DNA of 64,000 nucleotides from an uncultured Polaribacter sp. (lineage in GTDB: Bacteria; Bacteroidota; Bacteroidia; Flavobacteriales; Flavobacteriaceae). The DNA lies in contig CANMHT010000001.1 in NCBI GenBank assembly GCA_947497755.1, forward strand, positions 372,001 through 436,000, written 5' to 3'. Each line of letters begins with the position of its first letter. Positions within the stretch are counted from its first letter, which is position 1. The position numbers and the translations under genes were made by a program. Positions 55,577-63,188 of this stretch are shown here, piece by piece. The notes beneath the pieces are model-generated. The model was given only the letters and a program-made list of their open reading frames with translations, was not told the origin of the DNA and did no database searches.

Positions 55577-57454
55577 CTATTTTCTTCTTTTATTTTGCGC
55601 TTGTTGCTCTTGCGCTTGTTTCATCGCTTCGTCCATACGTTGTCTAAACTTACTCTTTTTCTTTTCTGGACGCTTTTTGTTTTCTTCAATTTGAGCGTGA
55701 ATTTTCGCTTCGTCAATTACGTAGTTTTTAATTACTAACATAATTACAATCGTTAACAAGTTAGAAATAAAGTAATACAAACTTAAACTACTTGCATAAT
55801 TGTTAAAGAAGAACAACATCATAATTGGCGAAAGATAAATCATCATTTTCATCATCTTTTGCATATCTGGCATTCCTTCTTGTGGTGGAGCTTGCATATT
55901 TGCTTGCTGACTCTGGTTCATTTTCATATAAAAGAAAATAGCCACAGAAGCTAAAATTGGAAATAAACTCACGTGATCTCCATAGAACCATATTTCAAAT
56001 GGTAATTTAAATACCTGATCATACGATGATAAATCATCTGCCCATAAAAATCCTTTTTGTCTTAATTCTAAATTAGATGGGAAGAAACGGAATAAGGCAA
56101 AGAAGATTGGCATTTGTAATAAAGCCGGAATACAACCAGACATCATACTTACTCCAGCTTTACGCTGAACAGCCATGGTTTCTTGCTGACGCTTCATAGC
56201 GTTTTCTTTTCCAGGATACTTCTCGTTTATTGCTTGTAATTCTGGGCGAATCACTTTCATTTTTGCACTAGAAACATACGATTTGTATACTAATGGAGAC
56301 ATTAAAATACGAACTACAATGGTCATCAAAATAATAACCAATCCGTAGTTAGATAACCATCCACTTAATAAATCAAATACAGGAATAAATACTGTACGGT
56401 TAATGAATCCAAAAATTCCCCAACCTAAGTCTACAATCTCACCTAAGTTTTTACCTTGGTACGATTTTAAGGTTTTGTAATCTGCTGGTCCGTAGTACCA
56501 GTTCATACTATAATTTAATTCTCCATTGTTTAAAGCTAACGGAGTTTTTAAACCATATTGTTTGGTAAAAACAGTATCAATTGCTTCGTCATTTACCAAG
56601 TTTGTAGAAGATAAGGCAGCTTGATTAAATGGTTTTTCTGTTAATAAAATAGAAGTAAAAAAGTGTTGTTTAAAACCAACCCATTGTACATCATCTACCA
56701 CTTCATTATCAGTTCCTGCAGCAGATAAATAATCAGCTTCATCTGTATAGAACTTTAATTCAGAGTACATATTCTCTGTAGAAATACTTTTCTCGTTACG
56801 GTAGGTTTTTAAGTTCCAATCTAAGTTAATTTGATTAGAATTGTTAATGATATTTCCTAAGCCTTGAGAACGTACTGCAAAACCTAACATATAATCGTTA
56901 GGTTTCATTTCGTAACGGTATTCTAAATATTGTGTTTCTGATACTTTCAACTTCATAGAAAGTACTTCAGTATCTCCGTTTTTAGTTTTTGTTGGGGTAA
57001 ATAATAAATCTTTGGTGTTTAAGATTCTGTTATCAGTAGTTCCAAAATTGATATTGAATGACGCATTTTTATCTTTAATAATATATAGAGGTAATGAGTC
57101 GTAAGTTCTATAGTTCTTAACTAAAGCTTCTACAATTTGTCCACCTTTGTTGTCTACTACTAACTTTAAAACTTCGTTTTCTAAAACCGTTGTTCCTTCA
57201 GTTGCAGTTTGAGCTCCATAAGCAAAAGCACCTAATTTATTTCTTAGGGCGATGTTTTTTAAAGAGTCGTTAATAATATTGTTGGTATTTGTAGTAAGTG
57301 TAGGTGTAGTGGTTTTGGTAGTATCTACAACTTGCTTTGTGGTGTTATCGGTTGGTACAACTTCTTCTTTGTTAGAATACATAAACCATAACATGATGGC
57401 TCCTAATAAAAGAATTCCGATAAACGAATTTGCGTCAAATTTTTTTTGTTCCAT
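55577..57454 (-). CDS. yidC: Membrane protein insertase YidC
   Basis: 625 residues, Bacteroidota length. First helix SFIGILLLGAIMLWFMYSN, a large periplasmic P1 domain (about 60-350), then the conserved insertase core with FDLLSGWLSNYGLVIILMT, MSPLVYKSYVSSAKMKVIRPE, QRKAGVSMMSGCIPALLQMPI and a basic tail (KKSKFRQRMDEAMKQ) for ribosome contact. It inserts and folds inner-membrane proteins. The leader carries a perfect palindrome just after the -7 box. Confidence 0.96.
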   Translation of the reverse strand: MEQKKFDANSFIGILLLGAIMLWFMYSNKEEVVPTDNTTKQVVDTTKTTTPTLTTNTNNIINDSLKNIALRNKLGAFAYGAQTATEGTTVLENEVLKLVVDNKGGQIVEALVKNYRTYDSLPLYIIKDKNASFNINFGTTDNRILNTKDLLFTPTKTKNGDTEVLSMKLKVSETQYLEYRYEMKPNDYMLGFAVRSQGLGNIINNSNQINLDWNLKTYRNEKSISTENMYSELKFYTDEADYLSAAGTDNEVVDDVQWVGFKQHFFTSILLTEKPFNQAALSSTNLVNDEAIDTVFTKQYGLKTPLALNNGELNYSMNWYYGPADYKTLKSYQGKNLGEIVDLGWGIFGFINRTVFIPVFDLLSGWLSNYGLVIILMTIVVRILMSPLVYKSYVSSAKMKVIRPELQAINEKYPGKENAMKRQQETMAVQRKAGVSMMSGCIPALLQMPIFFALFRFFPSNLELRQKGFLWADDLSSYDQVFKLPFEIWFYGDHVSLFPILASVAIFFYMKMNQSQQANMQAPPQEGMPDMQKMMKMMIYLSPIMMLFFFNNYASSLSLYYFISNLLTIVIMLVIKNYVIDEAKIHAQIEENKKRPEKKKSKFRQRMDEAMKQAQEQQAQNKRRK

Positions 57455-57485
57455 TGATTGTAATTAAATGTCAACTTGTCATTTT

Positions 57486-57507
57486 GTTTTCTAGGCATCT
57501 AGAAAAC
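57486..57507. other. Perfect palindrome in the yidC leader
   Basis: GTTTTCTAG-GCAT-CTAGAAAAC, 9-bp arms, starting about 5 bp downstream of the yidC -7 box. As RNA it would put a hairpin at the extreme 5' end of the yidC message; as DNA it could be an operator. Confidence 0.5.
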
Positions 57508-57511
57508 CGGA

Positions 57512-57519
57512 CAAATTTA
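57512..57519 (-). promoter_or_regulatory. -7 box of yidC
   Basis: TAAATTTG on the minus strand, 57 nt before the start codon. Confidence 0.55.
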
Positions 57520-57711
57520 GCAAAACTGTACTGCATTTAGCCGATTTTACTAGATTTATTTTTGTTGTCACTTATAGTTCAAATGCTATTCCAAATTTAT
57601 AAGGAGTTTGTTTTTGTCAATTCAACTATAGGTTTTTGTTAGACTAGTAGCTTTGCTAATTGTTACAAAGTATTTTCTAAAAAAAAAAATGCAAACTTTA
57701 ATGATTGTTGT
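57520..57711. other. Gene-free stretch upstream of yidC
   Basis: About 190 bp of AT-rich sequence with no credible ORF. A separated inverted pair TATAGTT/AACTATA brackets 57573-57634. It may be the remains of another separator element, but the match is weak. Confidence 0.3.
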
Positions 57712-57846
57712 ATTGTTTTGTTGCGTTTAGTGTTTCCTTACAAGTACACACACACACACACACAGATTAAAAACTCGTTAGGATTTTTAGATGTAGGCGA
57801 GAACTAGTAATTATTTATAGCTATTATTATGTACAATTTTTATTCA
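57712..57846. repeat. Separator-like element 0, degenerate
   Basis: The left part TTGTTGCGTTTAGTG resembles the left end of the element at 61883, and the right part TATAGCTATTATTATGTACA resembles the right ends at 58815 and 60048. It contains a dinucleotide microsatellite. It would bound the gene at 57973-58689 on its 3' side. Confidence 0.35.
57746..57764. repeat. (AC)9 microsatellite
   Basis: Nineteen bases of uninterrupted alternating A and C in a non-coding stretch; such tracts are prone to slippage. Confidence 0.9.
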
Positions 57847-57972
57847 CTTACTTTTTTGAACTCAACATTTTTAGCTTTACTGCTACATATGTTCAATTCA
57901 ATAATTTTTTCATTTTGTTTTTATTCTGAAACTGGATCTCCATCTCCTGGATTTAATATTGAAAATGCCCAA

Positions 57973-58689
57973 TCAGTTGATTTTATTCCATATTAATTTA
58001 TCAGAATCTAAGAAATCATATTCCGAGGATACTAATTTTACTTTTCTCTTCTTTTTGAGATAATCTAAGGATTGAAGTAACTTAGGAGTATTGTCAATAT
58101 ACATAGAACTTAAATTTTTGAACTCATTTGTGGTTTTCATGTAATATTGAAAAAACCATAAATCTAATACTCCATAAAATCCATTATACTTAAGATTAAT
58201 ATCAACAACTTGACCAGATTTAGAGTTTGAAAAACAAATATCTCCACCATGAAATCGATAACTCCAATTTTCTGATAATTGATTTTTATCTTGTTTTATT
58301 TGTTTTTCTATTTCTGAAAACGATCTATTTGTATCGGTAAAACTATAGTCGTATTTTTTTTCGAAAGTCCTTATTAATTTTTCTGAAATCAATCTATAAC
58401 TTTGAGTTGCTTTCTCCAATGGTTCTGCAATTTTTTCTACTTCAGTTTTAGATAATAGATTATATATATTATAAAATTTCAAGTCTTTAAATTCTCCTTT
58501 GTGAATTTCAACGTTCAGTGAATCTTCAATATTTTTTATTTGCCTTTTTAAGTTTCTAATAAAAAGAAAATTGAATTTAGAATTGTAATCTATTCTGACT
58601 CTATCATTTTTTCTTAATTCTTCTTTAATTGTTTCCAAAGAAGGGATCTCTCTTGTTTTTTTACAAAATATTTTTTTCACCTTTTTCAA
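57973..58689 (-). CDS. Hypothetical protein, possible frameshift near the C-terminus
   Basis: 238 residues, basic and soluble, no signal. An N-terminal helical part (SLETIKEELRKNDRVRIDYN) is followed by WSYRFHGGDICFSN, SGQVVDINLKYNGFYGVLDLWFF and a final helical segment. No family recognised. After KLIWNK the frame ends at 57973, but skipping one A of the AAAA run would continue with STDWAFSILNPGDGDPVSE to a stop at 57921, which reads like a genuine protein end. The gene may therefore be slightly broken or the sequence off by one base. Confidence 0.6.
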   Translation of the reverse strand: MKKVKKIFCKKTREIPSLETIKEELRKNDRVRIDYNSKFNFLFIRNLKRQIKNIEDSLNVEIHKGEFKDLKFYNIYNLLSKTEVEKIAEPLEKATQSYRLISEKLIRTFEKKYDYSFTDTNRSFSEIEKQIKQDKNQLSENWSYRFHGGDICFSNSKSGQVVDINLKYNGFYGVLDLWFFQYYMKTTNEFKNLSSMYIDNTPKLLQSLDYLKKKRKVKLVSSEYDFLDSDKLIWNKIN

Positions 58690-58691
58690 TT

Positions 58692-58833
58692 GTAGCTAGT
58701 TGTTTTGTGTATAATTTGTGCGGCAAGAAAACCCTTCGGATTTTCCACCGTAGCAATCAAACTGGTTAAAAGTAACTATTTTCTTTTGTTTAAGAGTTGA
58801 TTAGTAATGGGGTATAGTTATTGTTGTAGCTAA
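58692..58833. repeat. Separator element 1 (attC-like palindrome)
   Basis: TTGTAGCTA occurs at both ends (58690s and 58824-58832), the left followed by TTTTGTGTATAATTTG and the right preceded by TATAGTTATTG. An inner hairpin pairs GGCAAGAAAACCC with GGATTTTCCACC. The right end includes the stop codon of the next gene. Confidence 0.5.
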
Positions 58834-59213
58834 TTTTTAATTCCTTCAACTTTCAGTATTTCAATTCCCGCAGTTAAGTTTTGGTTCACTTGGCAGGTAT
58901 AAATTACTTTTCCTTCAGCAAAGCTTTCCAGTTCAAGTATTAAATCTTCGTTTTCAATCTCACAAACGATATCTCCTTTTTTGATTTTATCTCCAACCTT
59001 AAAGTTAATTTTCTTTAATACAAAACCTTTCTGTTTTCCAAAATTTGGTAGAGTGATGGATAGGATTTCTCCTGCATTCAAATCACGAACATCTTCTTGG
59101 TTTTTGTTTGAAATATTGTTTTGTGAATTCTTTTGAGCAAATTCTATATCTTTCAATATTTCATTCCTTTTCTTCTCCGAAATGAATAATTTATTAAATA
59201 AGTTCTTAAGCAT
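58830..59213 (-). CDS. Biotinyl/lipoyl-like domain protein lacking the acceptor lysine
   Basis: 127 residues from the ATG at 59213; the longer TTG start at 59231 would lie inside the separator repeat. The C-terminal 80 residues form a lipoyl-like hammerhead: GEILSITLPNFGKQKGFVLK, VGDKIKKGDIVCEIENED, FAEGKVIYTCQVNQNLTAG. Where lipoyl and biotin carriers have the modified lysine of the E(T/A)(D/M)K turn, this has Asp (ENEDLILELES). It is therefore probably an unmodified fold with some other binding or structural role. Confidence 0.7.
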   Translation of the reverse strand: MLKNLFNKLFISEKKRNEILKDIEFAQKNSQNNISNKNQEDVRDLNAGEILSITLPNFGKQKGFVLKKINFKVGDKIKKGDIVCEIENEDLILELESFAEGKVIYTCQVNQNLTAGIEILKVEGIKN

Positions 59214-59222
59214 TTTTTTAAT

Positions 59223-59380
59223 TAGCTGCAACGGTCTTGTATAACCGTTAGTTATGGGTTAAAGTTAAATTAATTTTTGATTCAAAACTAAGCTTTAGCA
59301 ATTCTGAGTAGATTTAGCCTGTGCTGAGCATAGTCGAATCTGCTGTTGTAAATTGTTGTGCGTTCGTTTTTTATATTCAG
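59223..59380. repeat. Separator element 2 (attC-like palindrome)
   Basis: Left end AGCTGCAACGGTCTTGTATAACC, right end AAATTGTTGTGCGTTC, roughly complementary. It contains a third copy of the REP-like core (CTGAGCATAGTCGAAT, 59324-59339). Confidence 0.5.
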
Positions 59381-59381
59381 T

Positions 59382-59744
59382 TTATGTTCCTTTTAAATCA
59401 ATTTCTATTAAATCAGAATCCTCTGGATGAACTTTTATTTTAAATTTCTGTCCAACCTTTAGCAATTCAGGTTTATAAGTTTCACGCATTTTAATTATTT
59501 TCTTTCCATTGTGTTGAAATTCAAATAAGAAAACATTTCGTCTTCCTGTTGTTCCTTTTGAAACATTCAGTTTAATTTCTGTAATTGTTGCTTCAGTCCA
59601 AACAAAGTCAGATTCCAATTTTTCTTTTCTTTTTTCGGCTACATAAAAAAGCAGGGAAAACATTACTAGAATTAATATTCCGCCTATTAAGGCACTTTTT
59701 TTTCCATCTGTTAAACTTTTATAAAAGTCAATAAACTTATTCAT
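59382..59744 (-). CDS. Small membrane-anchored protein, DUF3592-like
   Basis: 120 residues. One helix (ALIGGILILVMFSLLFYV) is followed by a beta-rich outside domain: TEATITEIKLNVSKG, FLFEFQHNGKKI, KVGQKFKIKVHPEDSDLI. The layout matches DUF3592-type proteins; function unknown. It overlaps the upstream 75-residue gene by 8 bp, so the pair forms one transcription unit between two separators. Confidence 0.55.
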   Translation of the reverse strand: MNKFIDFYKSLTDGKKSALIGGILILVMFSLLFYVAEKRKEKLESDFVWTEATITEIKLNVSKGTTGRRNVFLFEFQHNGKKIIKMRETYKPELLKVGQKFKIKVHPEDSDLIEIDLKGT

Positions 59745-59964
59745 AAATTGAAGCTCCTTTTAAAATTTGACTAAAATTTTCCCAAGTTGGATTGTCAGCA
59801 TTAATATCCAACTTCATATTGTCATAAAACCCTTGAATATCTTCTGTATAAGCAATCATACTTTCTAAAAAATCAGAAAGATTGACGTTTTCCCAGTTTT
59901 CTTTGTTTTGGTCAAAGTCGGTTTTAAATTCCTTTAAAAAATCAATAAACTCTATTCTTGTCAT
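59737..59964 (-). CDS. Small acidic protein, DUF7660-like
   Basis: 75 residues, acidic, soluble. ENWENVNLSDFLESMIAYTED followed by NPTWENFSQILKGASIYE resembles a small family listed as DUF7660 (from memory). Proteins of this type occur as isolated accessory genes and sometimes as immunity proteins; nothing here proves that. It overlaps the membrane-protein gene. Confidence 0.55.
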   Translation of the reverse strand: MTRIEFIDFLKEFKTDFDQNKENWENVNLSDFLESMIAYTEDIQGFYDNMKLDINADNPTWENFSQILKGASIYE

Positions 59965-59989
59965 TGTCTTATTCGATTTGTCTTAAATG

Positions 59990-60085
59990 ATGTATGAGGG
60001 TTTGTATAAGTGGTAAAGGATTAAAATGCGCTTACCTTTGAGTTAGCTCTCAAACCTGTATTACTTATAGCTATTGTTTACATTT
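59990..60085. repeat. Separator element 3, short and diverged
   Basis: Left part TGTATGAGGGTTTGTATAAG, right part TTATAGCTATTGTTTACA. Inside, ACCTTTGAG and CTCTCAAACCT give a partial hairpin. It is the weakest of the series. Confidence 0.35.
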
Positions 60086-60089
60086 CTTT

Positions 60090-61025
60090 TTACTTTTCAG
60101 TTTTATCGGTTAATATATAAAGTCCATCTTTTGCTTTTTTCCCATAAATCGCTACTGCGAATTTTGAATTGAAATACAAATAGTCTTTATTTTCGAGACT
60201 ACAACTGCTTTTTTTTCCCATTTGAGCCTTTACAAATTCACGATATTTAATTTCAACTCCATTATTTATAACAATCGGTTTTCTTTTTTTAGAGTAGGCT
60301 TTAATTCCTCCAAGATATATTAGTTCAGGTTTGGCTTCTATTAAAAAGTCAGTTTTTAACTCCTCTTTTGACAATATGTAATCTTTTGTTTCATATCTAA
60401 AAAACGTTTCGTTTTCTCTAACATCATTATATGAAACTCTTATTACATTATCATCATCAATTAAATTTATAGGTATTTCAATTGAAAATGTTCCGTCTGT
60501 TAATGTATAAACATTCAATATTTTTTGTGAAGTTACAAGGGTGATTTTTGCATTTTTGACAGGTTCTTTTAATTCCTCTGAAGTTACTTTACCTTTAAAT
60601 ATAATTATATCATCAAGTTTTGGTAGGCTGGGGTTAGAAGTAGGTTTTTCCTTTTTTGAATTAATTTTTGACTCTGGTTTTTGGATGAACTCGGTTTTTA
60701 TATTTTGATTTTCGGCGTGTAAATTTTGTCCAATTGTTAACGAAGTTGCAAGTATTAATCCTGCGGCTACCTTAGATTTCGGAAAATTTATACCGAAACT
60801 ATTATCTATATTTAATAATGGCGAATTCAATTGAGAATGTGTTAGTCTTGCACAAATTTTATTTCCCGATTTTTTTATTACCTCTGAAATCTCAATTTGA
60901 TTTAGATTAGTAAAGTCAACAACATTTTTAGAACACAAATCACAATAGCTTCCTTTTTCATTGGGCTTCATATTCTCCCACTTTTCATTACAAGGATTGT
61001 CTAATTTTAAAATTTTGTTTTTCAT
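60090..61025 (-). CDS. Membrane protein with 4-Cys N-terminal domain and carboxypeptidase-regulatory-like domain
   Basis: 311 residues from the ATG at 61025; the in-frame extension to 61103 runs into the separator and is rejected. The N-terminus carries CNEKW...YCDLCSKNVVDFT with C12, C28, C31 and C58, a flavobacterial domain that may bind metal. One membrane helix (KVAAGLILATSLTIG, about 84-100) follows, then a periplasmic carboxypeptidase-D regulatory-like beta domain (FKGKVTSEELKEPVKNAKITL). The C-terminus resembles the plug-type end (AVAIYGKKAKDGLYILT). Function unknown. Confidence 0.65.
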   Translation of the reverse strand: MKNKILKLDNPCNEKWENMKPNEKGSYCDLCSKNVVDFTNLNQIEISEVIKKSGNKICARLTHSQLNSPLLNIDNSFGINFPKSKVAAGLILATSLTIGQNLHAENQNIKTEFIQKPESKINSKKEKPTSNPSLPKLDDIIIFKGKVTSEELKEPVKNAKITLVTSQKILNVYTLTDGTFSIEIPINLIDDDNVIRVSYNDVRENETFFRYETKDYILSKEELKTDFLIEAKPELIYLGGIKAYSKKRKPIVINNGVEIKYREFVKAQMGKKSSCSLENKDYLYFNSKFAVAIYGKKAKDGLYILTDKTEK

Positions 61026-61043
61026 AGCGATGCGTTTTAAATG

Positions 61044-61180
61044 AATGCTAACATTTCTGTGTATAATTTGCGCGGTAAGAAAATTCATAGAATTTTCCAC
61101 CACAGTTACAAATTATGTTAAGTTGTTTGTGTTTTCAATTTTTGTTTAAATATAGCAATTAATTATGCATGGTGTTGTAA
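61044..61180. repeat. Separator element 4 (attC-like palindrome)
   Basis: Left end GAATGCTAACATTTCTGTGTATAA, inner hairpin GGTAAGAAAATTC/GAATTTTCCACC, right end GGTGTTGTAAGCAGTTATTT. About 80 bases (roughly 61085-61167) are nearly identical to element 5. Confidence 0.6.
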
Positions 61181-61184
61181 GCAG

Positions 61185-61868
61185 TTATTTAAATCGGGTT
61201 TTATTTTTTTTAAAATAATTTTCAATCTTTGGTCTATTATTAGTTTGTCTAAATTTGTATAATATATTTTCAGGATTTTTTATGCGATTTCTATATCTAG
61301 TCTTACTTTTAATTACAAAACTTGAATCAGATTTTATAATTCCGTTTAATTCATATAAATAAGCAGAGTTATAAGAATCCATTTTTGGGTTTTGACTTTC
61401 AATTTGATAAAATTGAATTTTCAAGCTATCACCTTTAATCTTTGCTAAACCTTTATTCATAATATCTTTAGGTTTAAAAGAACAAATACGTTTGATTTTT
61501 CTTTCTTTAGAGTTTTGAGATTCAAGTATCAATTCAAGAGCTTTATGTGCGCTTTCATATGTGTTTTGATGTGTTTTATTTTCTGCACAGTAGTAATTAG
61601 AAAGTCCATTATAGCTCTTTCTAATTATAAAACCATCTTCATAAATGAATATTACAGATAGATACTTTATTTTTTTTCCATAAATTTTATTAAATCTTTG
61701 ATTTTCAACTTCTAATTCAGCAAAATAATAACCATTAAGTTTTAAACTATTTTTTGGAATTTGATTATTTTCAAAATCAATAAGTTTATCCTTATGATGA
61801 GTCTTAAAAATCCCACAAGAATTGAAAGTTAAAGCTATGGTAATTATCAGTAATGTTTTGTTTTTCAA
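61185..61868 (-). CDS. Hypothetical lipoprotein
   Basis: 227 residues. Signal and lipobox IITIALTFNSCGIF (C18). The body has GYYFAELEVENQRFNKIYG, SVIFIYEDGFIIRKSYNGL and a tail of alternating basic and polar strands ending NYFKKNKTRFK. No family recognised. It stands alone between two nearly identical separators. Confidence 0.6.
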   Translation of the reverse strand: MKNKTLLIITIALTFNSCGIFKTHHKDKLIDFENNQIPKNSLKLNGYYFAELEVENQRFNKIYGKKIKYLSVIFIYEDGFIIRKSYNGLSNYYCAENKTHQNTYESAHKALELILESQNSKERKIKRICSFKPKDIMNKGLAKIKGDSLKIQFYQIESQNPKMDSYNSAYLYELNGIIKSDSSFVIKSKTRYRNRIKNPENILYKFRQTNNRPKIENYFKKNKTRFK

Positions 61869-61882
61869 TGTTTTGTTTTAAT

Positions 61883-62012
61883 TGCGTGCAACGTTTAGTG
61901 TATGATTTGTACGGTAAGAAAATTCGAAGAATTTTCCACCACAGTTACAAATTATGTTAAGTTGTTTGTGTTTTCAATTTTTGTTTTAAATATAGCAATT
62001 AATTATATATGT
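61883..62012. repeat. Separator element 5 (attC-like palindrome)
   Basis: Left end TTGCGTGCAACGTTTAGTGTATG, inner perfect hairpin AGAAAATTC-GAA-GAATTTTC, right end ATATATGTTGTGTGCTG. The right end encodes the last residues (AHNIYN) and the stop codon of the next gene. Confidence 0.6.
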
Positions 62013-62346
62013 TGTGTGCTGTTTTTTTATTTAATTCCGTAGCAATTTTTTTTACAGTCTTCATATTTATTCCACTTATATCTAAAGATATTATTTTATT
62101 ATCAACTTCAATTTTTAATGAAGGATTCTTTTTTATTGAATTTCCGCCAACTGCAGAAGGTTCAAGTAATAAAGCAATAAAACTTAAAATTGTTCCTAGC
62201 CAACTAGCTTTATTTTTTTCGATTTGAACTTTGGTGATTTTATTTCTTTCAAATACTCCGCAGTTTTTCAATTGAGATAAATCAATTATCTCAATAGTCT
62301 CTTTATCAATATCAATTGATAATTGTGGGGTTTTTCTCAATAGCAT
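61999..62346 (-). CDS. Hypothetical small protein
   Basis: 115 residues: a beta-rich start (PQLSIDIDKETIEIIDLSQL), a short hydrophobic stretch (WLGTILSFIALLLEPSAVGG) that may be a membrane hairpin, and a second beta-alpha part (SLKIEVDNKIISLDI, then NMKTVKKIATELNKK). No family recognised. Its last codons lie inside the separator repeat, so its C-terminus has been set by the junction. Confidence 0.5.
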   Translation of the reverse strand: MLLRKTPQLSIDIDKETIEIIDLSQLKNCGVFERNKITKVQIEKNKASWLGTILSFIALLLEPSAVGGNSIKKNPSLKIEVDNKIISLDISGINMKTVKKIATELNKKTAHNIYN

Positions 62347-62367
62347 TTTTCACTTAGTTTGATTCAA

Positions 62368-62512
62368 CTTGCGCACAACGGTTCGTATAAGAATAGCGGG
62401 GTTTTGTGTCCGAGGATTTTCCGCAAGAAAATCGGAGTGACCAAATACGCACTAACCTTTTGATTTAAGATTAAACTTAAGCATTATTTTTATACAATGT
62501 TGTGTGTAGTTA
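62368..62512. repeat. Separator element 6 (attC-like palindrome), best-formed
   Basis: Left end TTGCGCACAACGGTTCGTATAAG and right end TTATACAATGTTGTGTGTAG are clear imperfect inverted copies. An inner hairpin pairs GGATTTTC with GAAAATCGG in the reverse order to elements 1, 4 and 5. Confidence 0.6.
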
Positions 62513-62514
62513 TT

Positions 62515-63063
62515 TTATTTATGTAAATCCGATTTTAATATAACAAATCCATTTGTATGGCTTACAGGTATTAAACTATCATTTTTTCTTAAGTAAATAG
62601 TGTCAATTACAAAATTCTTTGATAATTCATAATTCTGAAATAATTTTAAAGTGTCATTTTTTATAACATATTTTCCTTTATATATATCAGAATGATCTCC
62701 TGCCCATTGTTTTAATTTAAATCTTCCGTTTTTCTTTAAATTCAGAGTGTAGTTGTGATTTTCTTCAGCTTGCAATATAGTTTTTGATTCAAATTTTTCA
62801 ATGTTCCAGAATAGGACTAAAGTCAGAAACAAAACTACAGTTATCCAAACTGATGATTTATCAAATTTCTTTTTCTCGTATTTTACCTCTTGGCTATTCA
62901 GGTATAATTCATAAATCAATAATAATGTATATATAATGGATAACCCAAAAAAATAAATTGAGTTTATTAATCCAACCGTATAGGTTTCATAAAATGGAAA
63001 GTATTGGTAAACTCCTATTAAACCAGTTATTGTTAAGAAAACTAAAATATTAAATCGTTTCAT
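62515..63063 (-). CDS. Hypothetical membrane protein
   Basis: 182 residues with three membrane helices in the first half (ILVFLTITGLIGVYQYF, SIYFFGLSIIYTLLLIYELY, SVWITVVLFLTLVLFW). An 85-residue C-terminal beta-rich domain follows: NYTLNLKKNGRFKLKQW, YKGKYVIKNDTLKLF, GFVILKSDL. That ending resembles small flavobacterial lipocalin-like or copper-resistance-type sheets, but no family can be named. Confidence 0.6.
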   Translation of the reverse strand: MKRFNILVFLTITGLIGVYQYFPFYETYTVGLINSIYFFGLSIIYTLLLIYELYLNSQEVKYEKKKFDKSSVWITVVLFLTLVLFWNIEKFESKTILQAEENHNYTLNLKKNGRFKLKQWAGDHSDIYKGKYVIKNDTLKLFQNYELSKNFVIDTIYLRKNDSLIPVSHTNGFVILKSDLHK

Positions 63064-63127
63064 TTATTCAGCTTACATGTTAATTCTCCTATTATCATAA
63101 TTTATTTATTATTGAAGGATTTTGGTA

Positions 63128-63188
63128 ATTACACACAACGGTTTGGCTAAGCTGTGTTTTAATACAGTTTAGGTTTTGTTGTTATTTA
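63128..63188. repeat. Separator element 7, short form
   Basis: About 60 bp, essentially one imperfect hairpin: ACAACGGTTTGGCTAAGCTGT faces ACAGTTTAGGTTTTGTTGT around GTTTTAAT. It ends at the stop codon of the TPR gene. Confidence 0.55.

Noticed and set aside
57746..57764. CRISPR-like repeat
   Set aside because: A simple dinucleotide tract without spacers; no CRISPR array or cas gene anywhere in the window.
57712..63188. Canonical integron attC sites
   Set aside because: The separator ends do not match RYYYAAC/GTTRRRY strictly and no IntI-like gene is present, so they are called attC-like only.
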